A stretch of 64,000 nucleotides of DNA, from the NCBI GenBank assembly GCA_013400975.1, contig WBMZ01011708.1:124001-188000 (forward strand), written 5' to 3'. The translations under genes were made by a program, and so were the position numbers. The stretch comes from Atrichornis clamosus. Its lineage: Eukaryota; Chordata; Aves; Passeriformes; Menuridae. Positions 49,680 through 62,680 of the stretch are shown in pieces. The notes under the pieces were generated by a model. That model searched no databases. It worked only from the letters and a program-made list of their open reading frames with translations, and was not told the origin of the DNA. Within the stretch, counting starts at the first letter, position 1. Each line of letters opens with the position of its first letter.

Positions 49680-50180
49680 TATTCCAAGTGCATGCTACTG
49701 GACTGCTATTATGCCTGCATAGAGAGTTGCAGGGGAAACAGTGCACTAAGTTTCTTCTACCAACATAGGGTCTCGGCAGGTAATTTTAATGGGGCTGTTA
49801 ATAACCTGGCAACCATCCCAGCCAGATGTAGCACATTTAAACATTGTCCTTACAGCTCTGTCAGAACTGTTGACATGGCTTGTCAGTAATGGAAAATTGC
49901 CACTGCACCAAACAACCATCTTCATTATACGGAATCACATTGTTAATCTACAGCCAAATGCAACTTGAGGCGGAAAGAGAGTTTAGATTGCACCCATCTG
50001 TATACTATCACTCCAGGTGGCAGGTCGTTCTTCAGGATTAGAGATTGAATCAGTCTTTCCATCATCAATAAGCCCTGCTCCACAACAAGAACCTGCTTTT
50101 CCAATATTTTACTTTCAGCACCGTGAGGACCGCACAGCATGGTAATGAAATTTCCCTGTAAGTAGACCACGGGGATCTAT
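49680..50180. other. Distinctive unique block with open frames and splice-like signals on both strands
   Basis: The block is compositionally balanced and free of repeat signatures. A minus-strand frame is open from the acceptor-like ctacttacag (ending at about 50156) through 49943, encoding roughly 70 residues and ending in a stop. On the plus strand, a good acceptor (ccaatattttactttcag) at 50101-50118 is followed 39 nt later by CCCT|GTAAGTAG. A 65-codon plus-strand frame also spans 49692-49889. It may be a coding remnant, a lncRNA exon or a conserved element. I recognise no protein family. Confidence 0.3.
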
Positions 50181-53100
50181 ACCAGAGAGATACATCTCTT
50201 TAAAAAGCTCAGGAAAACCAGACAGCATGCTGCACAATCTGGACAGTAACTCGGTTTCCAGCACCATCCTGTTTTATCTGCTTAGGGATGAGATCTACCA
50301 GATAAACCAGCATTTTAATGTTGGGTTATTTCTTTTTTTTTTTTTTTTTTTGGTAGTAATTAGTATTGGGTAATTATTTCCCATTTGAAAAGGTTTGACA
50401 GGCTCAGAAAAGACATTCATTTCTGAAACAAAACAAGCTTGTTGATATGCAGCTGCTACATTAAATATTTCTCATCACATATTACAACTATGACCTAAGA
50501 TGAAAAATTGTTTTAAATTGCCCCCTTATTAAAATTTACAGGATATTATTTATTATCTTTTCAAGATGCAAGTTAGCATCCTCCAGCAGGAACTGGAATT
50601 TTTTCAAAGCACACTTGCTACTTGCAGCAGAAATTTTGTTGCATTGAGAAGTCTTCTGCCCCCTTAAATTACCCATCTTCTCTTAAGTATTTATAATATG
50701 CCTCTAACCATGGCACCTAGTCACCATCTCCAGGACTTTACTGAATCAGAAGTTTATTTCAATACTTTAGGCATTTTGACTTTCTGATGATAGGTTTACT
50801 ATAAAAATATATACTATAAAAACGCACACAGGCATACAAGCTGCAACTCACGTTTTTTATTACAAATGAAACTACTTTTGTAACAAAAATACCATGAGTG
50901 CAAAATTCTCGTATTGTAACAGGCATCTAGCTTCTTAAAAGTATATTATATGTATTGCATTAATTCCCACTTGGTTATGTTATGGATCATAAATTCAGCT
51001 CCCCGCCATTTTGTTTAAGTGTTCATGTTTTAACTGGTAATGGCTAGTTACAGCATGCTTTTCCAAAGCATATAGAAACAGGAATAAATTCATTTTTTCA
51101 GTTTTTCACAATCTGTTTTAATTTTGGTGGGTTTACGTTTGTTAAACACCCAACAAGTTCAGGATAGCAATTATGACCATTAAACAGAAATGACTATGTG
51201 ACATGGTCACAGAAACTGCTGAAAATAGGAAAGCAAAAGAAGTAGAAGACAACTATGGAAGCACAGAAACAGAAGACAAACTCTTTCCTACTTTCTGAAG
51301 CAGTAGGACTGGTAAAAATGCATCCTGAAACATGTCTTTTACCTCAGTACATCGTTTGGTTTTGGTTTAACGCATCTGCAAATACAGGAAATGTGTTTGT
51401 TTACAAATATAATTTCTTAGGAGACAGGTAATTTGATTATTATCAATGTATTACTGTTATATTTACCCAGGACAACAAAAGAACGCTTTAGCTTTTTTTT
51501 CCTGACATCTCCTTTTTATTCTACTGACAGTGGGTTTGGATTGTTGACGCTGTTTCCTTTCCAGCTATATGGACAACAGTCCAGTACATATGGAGGGCGC
51601 TCTGCCCATAGGACTGCACTGCAGTAAGGCAGAAATCCCTGCTTCAGCTAGAATGTGGCTCACGGAAAAGAATATTCGTAAATATTCCACATGTGGCACC
51701 TGTTAAGCCCACCCTGTGGTGAGAGGAACAGAATGATTCATTTCTTCATTCTGTGATCATTTAATGAGAAATATCAGACTTAATAAATTATCAGTATGGA
51801 CTTAAATTTAATCTGAAGGATAAGGCCAAAAATATGAAACTTTTCTCCCATATTCCTCAGTCATTTTATCACTTATAAAATACGGCCACATCCTTTGCTA
51901 TATCCTGTTATTTTTTCTTGGAGGCTAACTAACTTGTTGCCATGAAAGGAAACATCATATGAAAAGAAACACCTCAGAAAAAGAAAAGTTTTGTGTCTAG
52001 AACTCAAATTCCTCTATTTATTGTCAGACTCCAAAAAGACCTTTTTGACGACCTTGGCCTTGCTTGGTAACACTTATAAGAAGATAAAGGCTACATTTAC
52101 ACTACAGAAAACATTCTCTGGCATCAGACCATCTGGTACAGCACGCTTGCATCTACATTTCCTTGGGGTTCGATTTCATCAATAAAGGATTAACTATGTC
52201 CAAAGTGTACTGCAACCCACACTGTGCTGTGTTTGGCTTTAGTCCCTTTGGCCCCAAGTGCTGCTTTTTTACCCATCCTGAGAAAAGAGAGCTGTTTTTG
52301 CTGCTCAAAACACTCAAAATAACAACCTTGACACAATCTGCCAGAAAGGTATTTTTTAAACACAGCGCTGAGTCTGTATTGTATGCTGTGCGTACAGCAT
52401 GTGACATATGAAGGTATTTTAGGCTGCAAGGTGTGCCAAGACAGTGTGGGAAGCCCACGTAAACAAAGATACCAGAGCCTTACATACACTTGAAAACAAG
52501 TTGTCCCTGGAGTGAGCCACCCACAAAACCACATCCAGGTTTGATCTGACAAGGAACTGACTGGGGTACTCCAGAAGAAAGCCTGTGAGTAAACTACCAG
52601 GTATGCGCTGTGTGTGTTAATCAAACAGGCTCCCAAGGGCCACTGGAGACCTGATTTCACCAAGAGTGTAACACTCTGACAGTTCTTGGTTTGACCTTAC
52701 AAGTCATTAGCCTACGGAGTATTTGGGAAGAGTCAGGACCCTGGATGGAAACATGACCCTGCTTCCAAGTGTAAGGATCCCCCTTTCCTCAATTCCAGTT
52801 CATTTTCACCTACTAGTGTCTCCTTGCCTGACTTTTCTATATGCTTACACACACCTGTAAAAAGAGCTGGAAAAATTTAGAGCACCACTCTTCCCCAACT
52901 GCTTGTTACCACTCAGTAATAGCAAGAACCAGTGCAGAGCAACCTAAGTGGTCACTGCTATCCTCTGGCTGAACTTCTGTTTGATTTGCCTCCCCCTTTC
53001 CAGTGATAATTTCATGATAGCCAAAGATTAGTGCTGCAGAACCAATGTTCCTCCTGTATCCCCTTCCAGTGGCTTGTGAATTAGTCCACTGCACATCCCA

Positions 53101-54779
53101 TCCCATCAGTGCAGGGTAAAATATAACTGATCAGTGACTGGACCTTTTTATGTCTTTAGATGGACATTAATTTTAATACCATTCTTTGTGCAAATGAGCC
53201 TTCCAATGCAGACAAAGAAACAGCAGAAGGAACTAAAGGATATGAAATTGAAATGAACAGGCCATGTGTCATACCCCAAGGGATTTTGGCTCAGTGCTAC
53301 AGGCACTTTCCATGAAAATTAAGCATAAATCTGGCCTCCCACTCTGCCACACTCAAACTCGGTATGAATTTTGTTACTGAGTTTCAAAGGGGGGAAATTT
53401 ACTACCAAACTTTCTGAATCACCTTTGTATTTCTTGTATTTGCAGGTTGCCTGGGAACCTGTTGAACTTCTGGCATCAATTAGAGAAAGCTCAAAGCTAC
53501 TCTTCTGGCTGCAAGCATCCCTTATGAGCCATACACCTGTCCAGAAGAGCCAGATAATGGACCATTCTGGACCTGCCTGTAACCCCAGCACACCTCCCAA
53601 GTGAGGAGTATTTCTAAAGGCTTTTAGCCTTTTATGACCTCTTTATATTGCCAAAGTGATGTAATTTGGATGAGTCCAATGGAGACTTAACTCCTTCATG
53701 TGCATTTTAAACTGGTGCATGCAGAAATGCACCACATCACAGTCCATGATGGATTTATCCGTCACTCAGGCCTGATGAATTTCTCCTCTCACTAAGCAGC
53801 ATTACAGTGACATTTTCTAGCTATATAACTAGAATGAGACTTTACAATGTATGCTGCCCAGTTGCAGTAATTTAGTGAACATACCTGTTTAAATGAAAGA
53901 TAGAGGAAAGGTGGATGATTTGTGTAGAAAGTAGCATCACCTGAGGAATCATTTTAAAAGGATGATTACAGCTATGATGTGTAGAGGCACAGTGAAAGAA
54001 ATTGACTTATATGGCCAGTTATAATATATTTCACCTAATGGGGGAAAAGCTGAGTCAATGAACAATTTTGTATCACCGTTATTGCAAAATGATCACAGTC
54101 CCCTTTATCACACCTGTACAATATGCTGACTGAACAGGAAAACATGCAGTACACGCAGTGCAGTGATTTCTACCACTGTATAAGTAAATGTCAGACTTGT
54201 TTCATCTATTCGGTGATTTTCTTAATGAAAACGTCAGCATAACGCTGGCATTTTCCTCCTTTCATTTAATTCCTGCTCTCCTCTTTCATCCACTAGTTGA
54301 CCTTTGTATGCATTTGGTAGCTTGCCCAAGGTGCTGTCACACCTTCACTGCTCCTCTCTAAAGATGGTCTTTCACTGCCAGATTCAAACAGGATACTCGG
54401 GAAGGAATTGCAGGGCCCTGTTCCCAGTACAATGATGAAAATCTGAATGCTTTGCTACTTTAGGTGACTTTTCACTTCTTCTCTGAAAAGAATAATCAAT
54501 GATTGTTTACCAAAATTAACCTGTTCAAAGAGCATCCTGTTACAGCAGTCCAGGGCTCAAGAGAAGCAGTCTCTAAAGGAACAACTACTGCACCAGCAGC
54601 ACAGGAATACTGAGAGCTAGTAACTGCTGACTGAGTCAGATGGTTTGTGGAATTATGTTTTCTCAGCACAAAAGGAAAGGGATGACACACAATTAGAATG
54701 AGAGAAGCTTTACACAAGACAATGACAAATAGGAGTAACATGAATTTTCTAAAATAGGAACAATTATATGCCATACTGA
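50181..54779. other. AT-rich non-coding sequence, little recognised
   Basis: Contains a T19 run at 50333-50351. Around 52150-52665 several frames on both strands are open, including 157 codons on the minus strand (52190-52663). None carries a recognisable motif, and mutual overlap argues against coding. No repeat family was recognised. Confidence 0.5.
50333..50351 (+). repeat. Poly(T) run
   Basis: Nineteen consecutive T. It could be the reverse of an old poly(A) tail, but no retroposed body is recognisable beside it. Confidence 0.9.
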
Positions 54780-55270
54780 CCAGTTTGGGACACCAAAATA
54801 CACGAAAGACATTAAGCTATTAGTGACCGTCCAAAGGAGAGCAACGAAGATGAGGGGAAGCCATATGAGAAGTGGCAGAGGTCACTTGGTCTGTTTGGCC
54901 TGGAGAAGAGGAGGCTGAGGGGAGATCTCACTGCAGTTACAGTTTCCTTGTGAGGGGAAGCAGAACGGCAGGCACTGATCTCTCCCCAGTGGTGACCAGT
55001 GACAGGACCCGAGGGAATGGCCTGGAGTTGTGTCAGGGGAGGTTGAGGCTGGATCTTAGAAAAAGGTTTTTCACTCAGAGGGTGGCTGAGCACTGGGACA
55101 GGCTCCCCGAGGGAGTGGTCACAGCACCAGCCTGACAGAGTTCAAGAAGTGTTTGGAGAATGCTCTCGGGCACATGAAGTGACTCTTCTTGGGGTGTTCT
55201 GTGCAAGGCCAGGAGTTGGGTCTGATGATCTTTGTAAGTCTCCAGCTCAGCCTATTCTGTGATTCTACGA
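54780..55270 (+). mobile_element. CR1 LINE 3' fragment
   Basis: Plus-strand, 5'-truncated CR1 of about 490 bp. In order it shows 'tccaaaggagagcaacgaag', 'ggcctggagaagaggaggct', 'aggggagatctcactgcagt', 'tgtcaggggaggttgaggct', 'tttttcactcagagggtggc' and a decayed 'ctattctgtgattctac' end. Its segment near 55190 (tcttggggtgttctgtgcaa) sets it apart from the other copies, so it is another subfamily. Open frames of 87-96 codons on both strands are repeat-derived. Confidence 0.95.
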
Positions 55271-58200
55271 AAATCAGGTCACATTTATAGTACCGTGTTG
55301 TACAGAGAAAACTTAATAATACTGTTGAGCCGGTAGTTGCCCTGAAAGTTGAACACTTCATCTGGGTAGATATTATTTGTAGTAGAACTACAAAGGAATC
55401 ATGATTCATGTGGCTGAAATAGAAAGATAAAGGTTTCTTTTTTTAACACAAATCCTGATTGTGTACCATTTTTCCTGGTGGTCTGAGTGGATTTGTCTCC
55501 ACTGCACTGCATTTAGCAGCCTCTTGCATATGTTAGCCAACACCTGACCTCACAGGAGAGCCAGCAAGAAAGGGCAAGGTGTACAAGAAGGAAGTAGTAA
55601 AAGTTGAGAGAATACACAGTAGCAAATGGTTCAAAAAGAGACTAAGTCCAAAGCTTCCTTCCTGAGCAGTGCCATTCTGAGGGTTTGTTCTTTCTTTCCA
55701 GGGTCTCTACACTCCCAAAGTCTAACTTTCCACCACAGAAGCTCCTGCCTCCTGGAATGAACAGAATAGATGCAATTACTTTTTCTACATCATCCTCCCA
55801 TTGCTTTATGATATTCTTTTACCTTGCCTGTGGGTTAAGAAAGGAATGGGCTAACTGCAAGAACAAATAGTTCCTGGCTACTGGATTTCACAAGATTCAC
55901 CAAAATCCAAACCTGTCTGGGCTACACAACTTTAGTTACCTTTGCTAATATTGTGCTATGTCAATATATTGGTTTATCCCTGACAAACTTCATTTACCAC
56001 AAACAGAAACACAAGGAATTCCAGACTCGGGCATAAAGGACTTAAACTGTATCTGCTAGCAGCAGTTAACTCTAAACCAAAGACAACTTATTTGGGGAAA
56101 GGAATAATCATCCCTTTTAATCCCCTTCTACACAGCATAACAAAACATATCTCATAAAAACAACGACGTTATGAATTTGACAGGTTTCTGCTCTGCCACA
56201 AGTCTCTTACTGTTAGTCAGGCCTTTACCTGTAATACCTATAATCAGTTTTTGCCCATGAAAACATGGATAAAACAAGGCATACAGCAAGGTGTTGAACA
56301 TAGTAAGTAGGTTAAAGTAGTTAAAGCTTCAGCTAAATATTTTTCACCTTCATCAGTTCACTGCATGCTGAGAAAAATAACTTCCAGGAGGAAACGCATT
56401 TCACATGCCATAGGAAAATGTTCACAGCCTGAAAAAATGAGACAGCAAAAGGATCAGAAGTCAGCAAATGACTGAAGTGCGCTCCTCTCTGCCATGGACA
56501 ATGGCACACAGGCACCTCAGCACTGGATCAGCATCTCTGAAGTTTGGAACACCAACAACTTCTTTAACCAACTTTAGACACTTGTGATTGAGATTTTTGG
56601 CCATGCGCTCTGTGCAAAAGCATAATCGAATGACAAAGTTCTGCTGTAATAAATGACTCCATGTAATGGTGAGTGCTACAGAGCAGATTGCTTATTTCTA
56701 GGAGTGAAAGATACAGTACTCGTTCAAGGATAATCTGATAATAGATCACGAGGAATTCCAATGCCACAAAAGACTAAGCAGAGCCTTGGGATTTCACCAA
56801 GAAGAGGGACGTAACTAACCTAACACAATCTAATGATGAAGGAGATTCACTGCAAGCTGATATACTGTTACACAGCCTTCTCTGGTCTCACCTCATCTGA
56901 AGGAACTGAAATGTTTTCCATAATGGGCCATAAAGCCTGTGTTTTCCCCTGCAGCAAAAACCAACAGGTTTTACTTTGCAGGAAAGAAATCTGCACAAGC
57001 ACTCTGAGAGTATATAAAAACAAACCACTTCTTTCAACTAAACAAAATCAGCATAAGTAATACAAATTTCCTATGTCCTACACAAGAAAACATTCTTTAT
57101 CAAACCCTGCAAAAACAACCTGAAAAAGATGATCCGGCTGTAGCACATCCTATCAGTTTTACACCAGCTGCTATTTTGTTAGCGTTTGCTTGTTTGTAGG
57201 GGCAGGCTGCACTGTTGTGGTAGCAAATTTTACAAACTGTGAACTTTCTATATGAAATATTGCCTCTTTTTCTATTGGGAAAACTGAGTTAATGGCAACC
57301 AAGATAACATTTGGCTAAACAATATATGAGGACAGACAAAAGGGGCAAGTCTTAGAATCACTGGAAAGAGAGAATTTGAGCCAGCCTTCTACGTTCTCCA
57401 GAAGAGGAAAATGCATAAACAGTTGATTTTAAATAGGAGAACAAATAAGAAGACTAAAACCCTACTAGATATAGAAAAAAGCTGAATTCTTTTCCCAAGT
57501 GTTATTTCTAAAGAAAGTTTTCAAAGGAAAAGAGTTGAACACACACTTTTCCCACTCTGTTCTGAGTCTGGGACCATTATTCCATAATTATTAAGGAAAA
57601 AGAAGAAAGCTCAAATTATTATAAAACCGTAAGCATCACCATCCAAGCCTGGATGGCCTTTTTTGCTTGTCAGAAGATATGTTATAATTAGATTTAATCT
57701 ACATCCTATTTCATTCAAAATAAGTAAGTTTGCTTCATATTTTCTGTGGGTTTTTTTTATTTACTTGCAACTTACCAAAGTTTATAACCTTAAATTGATG
57801 GATAAGCTTTTTAAAACTATGTACTGGCATAGTTATCTACATAACACATGAGTGACAGTTTTACAAGATCAAATGTAATATTATCAAACCCATACAGGCA
57901 GAAAGAAAGGTTTTAGTGTGATGTTACCCAGGAGACTTCTCTAATAGGCACTCCCGCCTCTGCCCTGAAAAGTAAAGAACTACTGGGTTATGTTTTTAAT
58001 TCAAACTTGTTCCTTCCCATCTGTTTGTTATCCCATGACATAGTTAATCAAGACTAGATGTATGTGTTTTGCTGTGGAAAAACAAAAAAATAATCTTCTC
58101 TCTTTTCTTTTTCTTTATTGCCCAGTTTAAGATACAAATAGTTCAGTTTTCATGATTCCTCTCCTCTCCTTCTCTTTCCTGATCCTGTATAACTTTACGT

Positions 58201-59379
58201 GGTTTTATAGACTAAGAGACAGGGTACAATTTAAAGAGTTTTAATGACTGAGAAATTGTTGAAATAGCTGCTTCTACTGCAACACATGAATGAAGTTTGC
58301 CTATGATATTTTTTCACTACACTAACTGTTAATCTGACTAGCAGCTTACTTGTTAATTTAAATAGCACATTCTGTTTTATTGCTTAGAGCCTCAAATTCT
58401 CTTCTAAGATATTCTTCTAGAATTACCTATGAGCAATCCTGTGAAGCTTTAAACATAAAGCTCATTACCATTTAAAGTAGATAACCTTAGGTAGTTAGAA
58501 GATGTGATTCTATGACATAAGTCAAGTAATTTTAGCAATGATTAAGGAAACAGAATTTTTGAAGCACTATAATTTTCATGAAAATTCCCCACGTTTGAAA
58601 GAGATATTGTACGTGACCGAGATCACACAATCTTTTACTCTTGCTTAAGAGGTTGCACGTTATTCATTTATAATAACAGGCCACTTTATAGAGTCTTACT
58701 ATTTTCAGTGAATCATTTTGAAGGAGGGCATTGTAATGACCTAATAAACCATGAGTTCAGAATTTGAAAATCAGAGAGGAAAATTTATTTGAAAATATTT
58801 CTTAATCAAAAGAAGTGTCTTAAGTCCTATTTGAGAACTTTCTTGATTACCACATTCTCAGCTTCATGGTTAACTCTAAGCCCAAACAGCCTGACTGACA
58901 ACTCATGTGCTTAATGCTAAAATAGCACTGAAGTGCTTTAAACCAGGATCTAAATATTTCATACAGATATGATCAGAAGCATGTATTCATCTTGGACAGG
59001 GACTCACATTCCATTTACATACCTCCTTGTCTTTGAGTATATGGTCTGAAGTTCAGAGCCTTAAAAATACATTTATTTCAAAGGGTGCTGGATCTGGCAT
59101 TAATGAATAACTCTAGCTGCAGTAATATGCTATTTGAAAATATTTAATTGAGCTCTGAAAACTCCATGGGATACTAAAGCAATTTTTAGTATAGTTTGAC
59201 TAAACTCAATGGCCAAACTGTAACACTTCTGAGGCAAGCCCTGAAAGAGCTGAAACTAGAAGACTTGATGGCATAACCCTTCTTGCAAGAAAACTAAGCA
59301 TCAGGATGTATTCACATTGCCTCTGCAGGAACAATATTTTCATTCAATGCTATCCAGAGGGCAAGATCAGGAAGCAAGC
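55271..59379. other. AT-rich non-coding sequence, nothing recognised
   Basis: Unique-looking AT-rich sequence. A perfect 16-bp palindrome lies at 58571-58586. Open frames are all under 80 codons with no recognisable motif. Confidence 0.5.
58571..58586. repeat. Perfect 16-bp palindrome
   Basis: AATTTTCATGAAAATT is exactly self-complementary. It might be a dimeric protein-binding site or chance in AT-rich DNA. Confidence 0.9.
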
Positions 59380-60167
59380 CCATAGCAATTTCATGCAGTT
59401 TGACAAGATCAAATGCAAGGTGCTGGACCTGAGTCAGGGCAATCTCTGGTGTCAGTCCAGGCTGGGGAAGAGCAGACGGAGCAGCCCTGCCCAGAAGGGC
59501 CTGGGGGTGCTGGTGGGTGAGCGCTGGACATGCCCCGGCCATGGGCACTCAGAGCCCAGAGAGCCAAACGTGTCCTGGGCTGCATCCACAGCCCCGTGGG
59601 CAGCAGGGGAGGGAGGGGATCCTGCCCCTCTGCCCTGCTCCGGTGAGACCCCACCTGCAGGGCTGCATCCAGCCCTGGGGTCCCAGCACAGGCAGCACAT
59701 GGAGCTGTTGGAGGGAGTCCAGAGCAGGTCACCAAGTTGATCAGAGGGATGGAGCACCTCCCCTGTGATGAAAAGCTGAGAGAATTGGGTTTGTTCAGCC
59801 TGGAAAAGAGAAGGCTTAGAGGTGACTTAATTGTGACCTTCCCAGTACCTGATGGGGGCCTGCAAGAAAGATGGAGAAGGACTTTTTACAAGAGTCTATA
59901 GTGACAGGACAAGGGGGAATGGCTTCAAACTGAGAGTAGGTTTAGGTCAGACTTCAGTAAGAAATTCTTTACTGTGAGGGTGGTGAGGCTGGAACAGGTT
60001 TCCAGGAGAAGCTGTGGATAACCCCATCCCTAGAAGTGTTCAAGGCCAGGCTGGATGGAGCTCTGTGCAACCTGGCCCAGTGAAAGGTGTCCTGCTCATG
60101 GCAGGGGATTGGATCTCGATGATCTTTAAGGTCCCCTACAACCCAAACCATTCTATGATTTTATGAC
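59380..60167 (+). mobile_element. CR1 LINE, longest copy in the window
   Basis: Plus-strand 5'-truncated CR1 of about 790 bp. It covers the last part of the reverse-transcriptase ORF, the 3' untranslated part ('gttcagcctggaaaagagaa', 'aagaaattctttactgtgag', 'ccatccctagaagtgttcaa', 'gatgatctttaaggtcccct') and the terminal 'cattctatgattttatga'. It belongs with the minus-strand copy at 12.1 kb by its 'tgctcatggcaggggattgg' end. CR1 inserts by target-primed reverse transcription and usually leaves no clear target duplication. None was seen. Confidence 0.95.
59394..59830 (+). pseudogene. Broken C-terminal part of CR1 ORF2 (reverse transcriptase)
   Basis: The 5' part of the CR1 copy encodes the end of its ORF2 polyprotein, which in intact elements supplies endonuclease and reverse transcriptase for retroposition. 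In one frame, residues reading KCKVLDLSQGN and then GLGVLVGERW match the conserved end of CR1 RT. The reading then continues in another frame with a [15 protein letters not shown] segment, and later QRDG. At least one frameshift and several substitutions therefore break it. No catalytic RT motif is included because the copy starts downstream of the active site. It is a dead fragment. Confidence 0.85.
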
Positions 60168-62653
60168 ACCACTCCTAGGACTTACACTGAACACAGTCAA
60201 TAAATTTGCTGCCTTGGAAGCAAGTAATGGCAATAAGCAATACTGGCACATTACTGCAAGTTTCTTAAGTTAATTGAATCAACGTATAAAAATGTTTTCC
60301 CTATGTTATAAATCTCATTATAATCAACCTCTCTATGGCAGGCACTTCCCTGTGATATGCAAATTTCAATTATTTATTTAGAATATATTCAGCATTTTCA
60401 TATGATGCCATTTCCTGTTTAAAAAAACTTGAGAGTTGCACTAAACACCCAGCTCTCCTTTGGAGCTGTTATTAGCAACACTGTATGCCAACATAACAAT
60501 GGAACCTTTCAAATATTCGGGTTACAAATATACTTTGGAGGTCAAAAAAGGGTTTCACTCAAACTTCATGGAGGAGCTTCCTGATTAAATCTGCTTTGCT
60601 GACCTCTTTACAATATGCAATATGGAAAAAGATCAAGTTTTAAGGTTATTTTACTTATTTCTCCCCAACAAAAGAGAATACACTTCATGATTGTCATTTA
60701 CTACCATACTGAAGTTCAGTCTCAATGAACTCATGTTGGATTTCTAAGTGATCAGCAACATCCACTGAAGGAGAAATACAGACCACTGACAAAAATGTAC
60801 CAGTGACCCACTGATGCTATGAACCTCTCTTTCTCAACCAGTGTTGTTTAACATTCTGAAGACCTTTCTCAAGGTGAAAAAAAAAAAGAAGCACCAGAAA
60901 ACAGATGTTTTCTAATGGAACTCTTTCACAGTTTACTGAGTTTCTCATTGTTTCTTGTAAGACATGAAGAACATGGCAACAGAAGTCATACAAAAGCCAC
61001 ACAATAAGATTGTAAGTTAAAGAGATACGGAGTTCTTTTTATTCCCTGAGTAGCAAATGCTTCCCCTCCATCACAGTTACTGTGAATACAGAACAATGAG
61101 ACCACAACTTGTCCCATGGATAATTATGATTTAAATTTGTACAAAGCATGTTTTCTCTTGTGATTCTAATCGTGTAATCTCACTAGGAACAAAAGAACTT
61201 TCATGATGACGGCCATCTCTTAGGATTGCAAAACTCAACCTGTGAATTTCTGTTCTTTTTCCTTTTTATTGCTTTTGCAGAAAGTTGCATAGAATAATAC
61301 ATTACTTCAATGTGGACTAGACTGCCACTAACAATAATTTCCAAAGAAGCATTAAGATTTAATAAATTCTTTGTGCTTGTTTGTTTTTTGGGATTCACAG
61401 GGAAAAATTAAATTTGCATGAAAGAAATATCTGAAGTGTAAGTATCACAGGGTCAAAGAACTGAACAGTAAAGCATATAGCAGGAAAACAAGGATTCATT
61501 ACTAAAGTAGATTAAATCGTCTCATCAAAATGAGGCAGTTATCAGAGGGGCGTGGCACTAAAAAAATGTATACACAAAGCTTGCATACACAGTCAGTTGG
61601 ATAAAACACCTTTAGGTATCAGAGGAAGCTTGATCATAGACAGCTAAATGATGAATGCTAAACTGTGATAGAAGGATACATTAAAAAAATATACTTGAAG
61701 GTCCATAAATAACCCCAGCTAAGACTTGTTTGATGACAAATTCAAATATCAGCCCGTGAATGATTGGTTGCACCCATCACAGATATTTCTCCTTTTTTTT
61801 CTTTCTGGCCCCTTGAATATGTAATTGCACTGTTCAAAAGAGAAGAAATTCAAAAGGAGCAGTAATTGTAGAAAATCCACTGGACAAAACCAGCAGATAT
61901 GTAGAGGATATAGATTTCAGTCTCCCTGGATCCCACCTCTCTGGCTATGCCTCATGTGACAGACTTAGGTAAAATAGGAAATTGCAGAAAAGCAAAGAGC
62001 CTGGTAAGGATATGAAACAGCTTCTGAAGTTGTTTACATGGATTCTTTTCTTCAGCATTTTCTATTAACTGGATGTAATTGCTTTGTGTTCTCTGAAGCC
62101 TTCCTTGTAGAAGGGAACAAAGACAACTTGCAGATTTTTGACATAATGATTGGTTTTGAGGATGGTTCCTACCATGTTTAATGTCCTGCTGCTTAAATGC
62201 CATTTGGATATATGCACCCCTTGGAAATACACAGGCAAGCAAACAGGAACCTCTTTCTTAATTGGGGGAAGCTAAGAGGATTTTTTGATCCTTACTAGAA
62301 ACCCATTCTGGCAACACTGTATAGACTCTTAACTCCTGTGAAAAGCCTCGTAAACTATTTCTGAATACAATCCCTATATTCACTTTGGCAAAGACAACAA
62401 CAAACTCAGGATTCTAGTTTAGGTTTGTAATATATCTTTCTCTGCAGATGAGAGTTCTGCCTGCAATTTCTGCCTTTGTAGAGGAAGGAGAGTGATCTGT
62501 TTTGCCTGCCTGTGTGGCTTTGAGGTCTGCCTTCTCCCTTTCCAAAGTAATCCAATAAAATAAAAAGTGCTCTGGAAAGCATGACTCCTACAAGAGGCAT
62601 ACACTGACTTTGAGAGAGAAAAAGTGTCTGCATTAGGATGATAAATGACTAAC
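60168..62653. other. AT-rich non-coding sequence, nothing recognised
   Basis: Unique-looking AT-rich sequence with A11 at 60877-60887. Open frames are 96 codons or fewer with no recognisable motif. Confidence 0.5.
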
Positions 62654-62680
62654 TATAATTAATTAATCAATTAATTGATT
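62654..62680. repeat. TTAA-rich stretch with a perfect 16-bp palindrome
   Basis: An AATTAATT-type low-complexity run ends in the exact palindrome AATCAATTAATTGATT (62665-62680). Its TAATTA core and flanking TGATT half sites resemble homeodomain or PBX-type motifs. Confidence 0.85.

Noticed and set aside
50333..50351. Poly(T) as the tail of a processed pseudogene on the minus strand
   Set aside because: No recognisable retrocopy body or flanking direct repeats were found beside it.
52190..52663. 157-codon minus-strand open frame as a gene
   Set aside because: It overlaps other open frames of 82 and 101 codons on both strands. It lacks a recognisable motif, and no splice or promoter context was seen.
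54872..55135. 87-codon open frame resembling a protein gene
   Set aside because: It lies in the CR1 3' region and is repeat-derived.
58500..58520. Possible CR1 terminal motif (gtgattctatgac)
   Set aside because: No upstream CR1 landmarks are convincing. A match of this length can be chance.
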